A stretch of DNA of 64,000 bases, taken from positions 2,646,267-2,710,266 of the forward strand of contig ML133471.1 of NCBI GenBank assembly GCA_003864495.1, written 5' to 3'. Origin of the DNA: Nemopilema nomurai. Lineage: Eukaryota > Cnidaria > Scyphozoa > Rhizostomeae > Rhizostomatidae. Both the position numbers and the translations under genes were made by a program. Below are positions 57,471-64,000 of the stretch, piece by piece. Below the pieces are notes generated by a model. It worked only from the letters and a program-made list of their open reading frames with translations, was not told the DNA's origin and did no database searches. Within the stretch, counting starts at the first letter, position 1; each line of letters starts with the position of its first letter.

Positions 57471-60400
57471 TTGAATTCTTTGCTGAATTTTGAAACTTTT
57501 TTGGCTGTGTAAATGTTGCAAAATCTTTCAATGATATCTCTTGTTATTAATATTGAACAGAGGAAGAGATTCTTCTTTAACAGATTTCTCTGCTTATATA
57601 TTTCTTTCTGCCAAACACACAGATCTGAGTCGAAAACGTGATAAAGCTGAGGGCTCTTCTTGATTTACTTGCTGAAATTTTATTCATATAAATACAGAGA
57701 ATTGGTCATTATTGGTGGCTGCGTCTTTAGATACACTGCCCAGATGTGTTCCTCTAAAAGTTTAGATGTTCTAGCGTCTCAGAGCGCTTACTGTAGGGCA
57801 CAGTCATTTTGAAGGAAGTCAAACCATGTAGATAGAATTCATTTCTATGATACGCTTTTTGTTTATAAGTAAGACTCAGCACGGCAAAAACTTAATGAAT
57901 TCACAGCAGTGAATTGAAGACTGCTAAAAAATTTAAAGAGTTAAATTCTGTGCACTTAACAGGAAATGTGAAAAAACACAGACCATCTCTTCTTAGCAGA
58001 GAATCTGTATGAGATCATATTTAAACTTCAAAATCCATGTACTTTTAGAAAATGTATTGTTTTGTTAATTATTTTGATTCTTTTGACATCTTCACGATCT
58101 ATATTTACTTGTCCCAACAGTAGTCTAATTTCAAAGAAAAATGATAAGGAATTGTTAAGGAATTTTGAGTACTCAAATTTGGTCGCCAGTTAAGGAATTT
58201 TCAGTACTGAGCCTCAGCCAAACTTGCGTATGAAAAAACCTTTAGACTTTAAGCTACCTTCCTTCTGAACCATCCCAAACTACCTCCTTTCTAAGCTTTG
58301 AATCGAAATGTTGTCTTCTGTGAAGTTAAATTATTGTCACTACAGTCACCTTTTACATTGTTCAATTAGGTACTTAACATTCAGGCTCCTTTTATAACAG
58401 GACGTCTTTATGAAAATTTGGAAATGCTTTTGAAACCAGAGGAAATGCTATATCAACAATGTTGCTCTCCGTAGCTGAGGATTAATGAACATTCTGTGAC
58501 TTATCAAACCTAACAATCATCAAAGTTGGAAAATAATTGCTGCTTTTACCAGGTCACCCAGCCTTGCGACTAATTCTGTAAAATAAATGTGCTTTGCCAT
58601 TCTTGCTAAATCATCAACATAGCAATAATCAATTGAGTATCTTGCATTAAATGGTGCTTTTTGCAACTTGCAATACCCCTTGCCACCAGTTACAAATCTT
58701 CAAATTTCTTGACGAAGCGCAGATTTGTCATGTTTTTTCAAAATTGAAATTAAATGCACCGTTAATTTGCCAAAGTATACAGTGTGTTGCGAGTATCGAC
58801 TCAATATTTTATGCCTTCAGCAGGTGCAAAATCGCACGTGAATCGTGAAACGTGCTCATAAACATTATGTTGTCTATATCATGTACAGAGTTTTGTGTGG
58901 ATCTCTGCATCAAAAAACTGCGTAAATGGCTCAAATCGTTTCCAAAGATTGCAATATCTAAATGATTTGATTAAATCTCGAAAATAATGTATTATAATTA
59001 TTACCATCATCTCTGACAACCAAAATTATCGATACAGATTTCCCACAGTTTCTTTTAAGAAAGTTTAGCTTAAGGTTTTCCCATTTCATTTTCCAAAGCT
59101 TTCGACTAAATACCATTTCTAGGCTGGCATTAAGTAGTATTTCAAAGCAAAGCCATTTGGGTGTCAAGCTCAGACAAAGGAGAAAAGGAGATTCTGCACG
59201 CTGATATAACAGCATAAGAAATAAACTTATGGCCCCTGAATATCCAACCTAGCAGAAAATGGCAGCCAGCAAAGTGCTCTTGTGTGCCGCTTAGATTCCA
59301 TGAATGTTATTAATACCATTCATTACCTCAATCTTTTTGGAAAACGTTATGACAGAAAGAGAGGCGAAATATTCATCGAAATATTTGGCAGAAATTCTTT
59401 GGGCAGTCCAAGTTGAAGTGTTGTAAAGCTTGAAAAATTTCACGACAACTCGACTAACATTGAACAGCTGATTTCAAGAAAGCTTGAATTTAGCATCGAT
59501 ACCTGAGAAAATATAACGATATTAAGCAAAGTGATATCAATATAAATATTGTCAAGTATGTCTTGAAAGTAATTTGCACGCATTTAGGCTAAATGCAGCT
59601 CCAAAATTTTCGAACCAAAGCTTTAATGTTTTCTCGAACAAAAGTAGGGGAAATGGGAAGTTTCAGACACCCAAGCATAAAGAAAATATCCACGAGTTCA
59701 GATGAATTTTTAACATTGCAAATGTTTAACAGGTACTTTTATCATCATGAAAAGTTTTTTTTTTCTTTGAAAATGTCGATGTTAAGAAATAGGCAAAAAT
59801 CAAGGGAATTCTTCCATTTGTTCATTTCAGAATTTAACCTTGCCAAATTTTCCGAAAGTTTTCGACTTAAAACATAACCTTGTAGCTGTTATAAAACTTC
59901 TTCCAACCATTTGAAATTGGGTTTGCTAAAAAGTTTCGCTACAGTGCCGCAATTTCTGTTTCAACAATACTTTTGCTCACCAAGTACATATATATCAAAA
60001 TTGAACTGTACAGGAATCAACTAGGAACATAACTAAGAGGAATCAACTAGACAAAAAACTTCAATAGCGAAATGGATTCCTTCAAGAAGAGCTGTTGTCT
60101 TGTCAAGCACTGTCAAGCCTGCTTCTTGGAGAAGCATTGCTTTGAAAGTCTACCTTTTATATAGTTCTTGCACCTTGAGAATATCTAGATCCATTCTGAA
60201 AATGACAACAATGGTAATAAATCTATTTTTCTAATAATCTTTAAAGAATGCCAACGAATAGTTTTGAATCAAATCAAAATTTCATTTGACCAGCACAGCT
60301 GAACATTTTGTCCAAACCCAACCCTTACCCACAGAAAGACTAAGAGAGAATCTAATTAGAATTAAAAAACAATGCCAAGATAATAAGCTGACAGAATGGT

Positions 60401-61330
60401 CATCTTTCAATTGAAGGATTTGACAAGACAAGAAGTCGACATCTTCTGGTCCGGTAAGCTGTAAGCGACAGTTTTCAATATTTCGAAAAGTATTTTTGAA
60501 AGTTAATTTTGTAATTTGTATATACGAATTCTTGCTACAGCAAGTATACAGCGATTCAATTTCACCACCTGCCAAGGATGACGCTGTACAAGTAATCATT
60601 TCATTACGACTTGCAATTTCATCACGAGAATCTTTGTAAACAGCAGGTTTTTATAAAATTTTCCTCAAAAGAACAATATTGTTAATAAGAAGAAATCGCG
60701 AAAGCAGCTAAAGGACAATAAACTGCTGTCTTTGATTGATTTTACGTTAGCGTTGCATAATTTATGTCAATATGATCAATTATTTCAATAAACGGTAGCC
60801 GAGCTCCCAGAACTCACATCCGCCTGAACTAGGCCAGTGTAAGGAAAGGAATCGGTTGCTACGATACAAACACAGTTGCTGACCTGAAGTGAGTGATTGT
60901 CAAAAGGTAAGAAGGACCGAGGGAAGGTGTGAGGGATGGTCTGAGGGAAAGGCTTGTAAAACATTTATCATGCCTCTTCAGAAAGCTGCAACTGATAAGT
61001 ATCTTCATTATCCATGCAAAACCCTGCCGGAGAGCACGCACATACTGGATTAGGGCATTCAATATTCAGCGAAAACAGCAAACTAAATTATTTGGTTCTT
61101 TGTTCTTGTCTTCTTGACAAAGAGCAGGTCTCGTTAAAGCACACGGAGAAATGACAATAAGTTAAGGTCAGAAAGTTTATGATTTAGTAAGTCAATAAGT
61201 AGCAGGTATGGCTATATAATATTATGTGACCTGCTTATCTATAAATAGGTACATCGATGAATTTTTGGCCAGAGTTTAAATATATGATTTATTTGGTGTT
61301 TCTTCCTTGATAATACTAATCGTGTTAATA
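57471..61330. other. Intergenic, no supported gene
   Basis: Only short, overlapping open frames without splice or domain support. There is a T-rich run near 59757. Nothing else is recognisable. Confidence 0.3.
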
Positions 61331-61500
61331 TCAATGATACAGTTCATATTGCATTTGACATGAAACGCAGATACTGGCTAATGCTTGGATGATTGCAAAA
61401 CATCGTTTTGATTCAGATGCTATAGTGACTAAAATAAAGCACTTGCGATCAGATGCTATAATGCTTCTATGAAGCCTGCAACACATGTTCAATATAAACA

Positions 61501-61655
61501 AGGCTCTTAATGGCTCGAGCCTTTTCAGGTTCGATGGAAGCATTTTAAAATCGTTTCCAAGCATGGTAAGTTGGAGGTTAACCAACGTAATTTGTTTAGG
61601 GACCCAAGCTAGGTTATCAAGATAATACAGTGCTTCTGTAACAGCGATAAATGGT
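61501..61655 (-). pseudogene. Leucine-rich-repeat-like fragment
   Basis: After a GCTGTTACAG acceptor the frame reads WVPKQITLVNLQLTMLGNDF then KMLPSNLKRLEPLRALFI. This follows the LRR pattern of spaced Leu with N and LP positions (about one to two repeats). No donor or neighbouring repeats were found. It could be a decayed exon. Confidence 0.35.
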
Positions 61656-61669
61656 TTTCCTCTGAACAA

Positions 61670-62821
61670 ATAACACTATCCCTTTGTCGTTATTCTGTCA
61701 AGTTAAAGACGACTTCACATAGAAAACAATTGAGGGGAAGTGTAAAATTTTACTTGTGTGCAGTTAGCATGGGGTGTATCACCAGCAACATCGTTCAGCA
61801 TTCAATTCATTTCACTTATCTGAGCTACTCGAGAAAAGCTGCACGACTCGGCCTGTATAACGTGACATGTAACATGATGTGTAACCTTATACCTGCATTG
61901 TTACAAGCAATTTAATGCTCGCTTGGCTGGTTTTTTATTTTTTCTACTTGTGCATCATTATTGCTGTGCATCTCAACTTTATGTGATCACCGTACTGGGT
62001 ATCAAGATCATGTGATTTGAATTCTCTTCACAAAGTTGGATTGTTCTTGCAAATGATTGCCACTTTCTGCAACAATTTCTTATGTTTCCAATTAGCCACT
62101 AAGATCGTCCCTTTTGCACACATTGTAATGCAGATTAGATTTGTTTTGTCATACCACAAACATGTTTGTTTCTTTCCTATCACAGGTGCCCTTGGTCTAG
62201 CAACAGCTTGAATTGTCTCGCCCAAATATTAGAGGAAGATCAGACGTTGTACAAAGGTATAATCCAAATTTGGTGATGAGATCCTGGAAAACACAATTCA
62301 AATGCAAATAAATATATTATATTCTTTCGAACAACGAACAAACAATAGTCTACTGCTGTATTTTCATCGTTGACCAAATCTGCACAACGATTTTGCGCTG
62401 AACCTCAAACCAATTCGCAGGGAACGGATGAGTAGAATAAAGTCTGCTGGTCTGAGTCAACACGTACAACAGAGAGGGTTGCTGTGAGTCAACACGTACA
62501 ACAGAGAGGGTTGCTGTGAGCAAGGTGATTTCATTCTGCTGCAATGTTTTGGTTTGATGCTACAATGATCTGTTCATAGCTCTTAAAACCACAAGCCTAC
62601 AAGAAAACGGAGCAATTGAAAGTGCTGGAAATCGAAAGGCAGGGATCATAAATGTGATCAAGAGGCGTGCAGTGAATATCGAGTCGGCATCGGGAAATAA
62701 GTTCAAGTCAAATGTTTGGCTCATCTTTTTAAATAAGGAATTTGCGCAGCACTGGAGGATTGGAAAACGACCGGCAGAAAATATTTGGATTATTTGAGAA
62801 TATCCAAGAAGAAGTACTTCG
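61670..62821. other. Upstream region of the small secreted-protein gene
   Basis: No gene is supported. It contains an exact 32-bp tandem duplication (62456-62519). It probably includes the promoter and 5' UTR of the gene starting at 62822. Confidence 0.35.
62456..62519 (+). repeat. Exact 32-bp tandem duplication
   Basis: Two identical units beginning GTCAACACGTACAACAGAGA lie back to back. Perfect identity suggests a recent event or an assembly artefact. Confidence 0.92.
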
Positions 62822-63564
62822 ATGAAAATGGCATTGAGGCATTTTCGTTTACAGAAGGTTTCGCGCAATAAAAGGGAGACGATTTTTATCATTCTAGTAA
62901 TAGCCTCCTATTGCTCTTTAACACCAATTAAAACTAACAAGGAAGTGAGACTGGAGAGTAAGAATTGTTCACATGTACAAAGCAAAGCAAACAATAACTC
63001 TTTTCTCCATAACGGTAACATTTCGAAGGTTCATAATGGAACGAGAAATGAAAAGTCGGACCAAAATCGAAACTCCAGTTTGCCAAACGGAACGTTGAGG
63101 GAAAGAAATCGCCATTGCGTCAGCGGAGAAAGTAGAGCAATCTGCCATACTTACTTCCACAATATGTATCGATTCTATTCAACGGTAAGTGAAATTCCTT
63201 GTTCTATGCAGATTGATGCAATCTAAATTGGTCAACTGGACAATGTTTACCGTAGTATGTAAGGTTAGGTGCAAAATTTGGGGCAATAATGCTACCATCA
63301 AATGGATTACGAATAAACGGCTACCACTTGACTCGCAAACAGATGCATTTTTAACGCATATATTCAAAGGTTCTCCGTTCAGTTGACATTGACTTATTAC
63401 ATATCACTAGATCTACTTGACCTTGAATTATTGCATTTTCATGGTGAACTCGTTGTCTCTTATCATCAATATTTCAACAGATTCATGTGAAAATTGCCTG
63501 CGGGTTAGACTACTATCGAAAGAATTGCAAAATTGATTTATTTGGATTAGGCAGATCGTCTTGA
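62822..63564 (+). CDS. Small N-glycosylated secreted or membrane protein, two exons
   Basis: Exon 1 (62822-63184, 121 codons) ends TCAACG|GTAAGTG. Exon 2 (63481-63564) follows ATATTTCAACAG and adds 27 codons plus TGA. Phase is 0 across the junction. The 148-aa product has a basic N-terminus and one hydrophobic stretch at residues about 20-33 (TIFIILVIASYC), fitting a signal peptide or signal anchor. The next segment has about six N-x-S/T sites (NCS, NNS, NIS, NGT, NSS, NGT). A Cys-containing C-terminal module follows (HCVSGESRAICHTYFHNMYR; KIACGLDYYRKNCKIDL). I do not recognise the family. An upstream non-coding exon may exist. Confidence 0.6.
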
Positions 63565-64000
63565 CCAGTTACCACTGACTACACCATTGACTCGGAACGA
63601 AATTCTACTTAAATTGATTACCAACATTGATCCACGTATTTTGAATATTTTGAATGTTATCGGGTAAGACACAGTTTGCCCACTACTCATAACGGAATGG
63701 TGGTTTGAAGCGTGTATAGATAACCATTGCACTGTCTTGATTGGTCATCGATGTAGCTTCCAGGTTGAAAAACGAATAAGAGTAACATCATGGCAACTAC
63801 TGACTTGGAAGAACTTCTTTGAAAGTTTTACCGTCTTCTAAAATTCCTGGATAAGCTTGGGTTTTGGATGGGATTGGTTCGAAATCCTCAACGCTGGACT
63901 AATGACGGCTGAACATCGCTAATACGACTAAGTACAGACGTGCATGCATCAACACGAGGCAGAGCTCATGTGATGAGGAGTCGCCATTTGTTAAAGCATT
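63565..64000. other. 3' flank of the secreted-protein gene
   Basis: No AATAAA is seen close after the stop and no other gene is supported up to the window edge. Confidence 0.35.

Noticed and set aside
63860..63900. TTGGTTCGAAATCC resembling the T-loop of a tRNA
   Set aside because: No acceptor stem, D-loop or anticodon arm can be built around it.

Overview
The window is AT-rich, intron-dense metazoan DNA with many mobile elements. It carries clear animal genes (nephrocystin-1 and DDA1, both minus strand), GIY-YIG Penelope-like retroelements with hammerhead-ribozyme-like termini, and a MITE with poly-G 'cttattcgaggggg' arms. I associate that combination with cnidarians, most likely an anthozoan such as a coral or sea anemone. 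The organism is an inference; the genes are read from spliced exons with matching phases. Nothing looks bacterial: no operons, ribosome-binding sites, CRISPR array or rRNA, and no tRNA that I could see.

Layout: (1) 951-7744, minus: an unrecognised gene A of at least three exons (about 591 aa). (2) 9967-10040: a 74-bp perfect-arm palindrome flanked by TTA, the smallest member of a 'GTTTACACGAG' DNA-transposon family. (3) 10.6-11.06 kb: a decayed repeat-family ORF. (4) 17004-21170, minus: the last two visible exons of an unrecognised gene B. (5) 22158-22532, plus: an ORF with one in-frame TGA. (6) 24280-29542, minus: DDA1, whose first coding exon is the ATG alone; a Penelope-like copy with a 10-bp target duplication lies in its last intron. 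(7) 29.88-30.66 kb, plus: a broken LINE reverse transcriptase between DDA1 and NPHP1. (8) 30727-55307, minus: nephrocystin-1 (NPHP1), about 25 exons over 24.6 kb, covering the N-terminal coiled coil, acidic linker, SH3 domain and nephrocystin homology region to the stop. Its introns hold Penelope-like copies, several MITEs, a Myb/SANT-bearing transposon and a BED/TTF-like zinc finger fragment. (9) 56-57.5 kb, minus: two GPCR seventh-helix fragments. (10) 62822-63564, plus: a two-exon gene for a small, heavily N-glycosylated secreted or membrane protein of 148 aa.

NPHP1 is a ciliary transition-zone scaffold, and DDA1 is a core subunit of DDB1-CUL4 ubiquitin ligases. I see no functional link between the genes; the neighbourhood looks like ordinary gene order with transposons between and inside genes. 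The most unusual material is the Penelope-like family: hammerhead-like motifs occur as inverted pairs at the two ends of copies bounded by short direct repeats, and one copy is only 640 bp and internally folded back.
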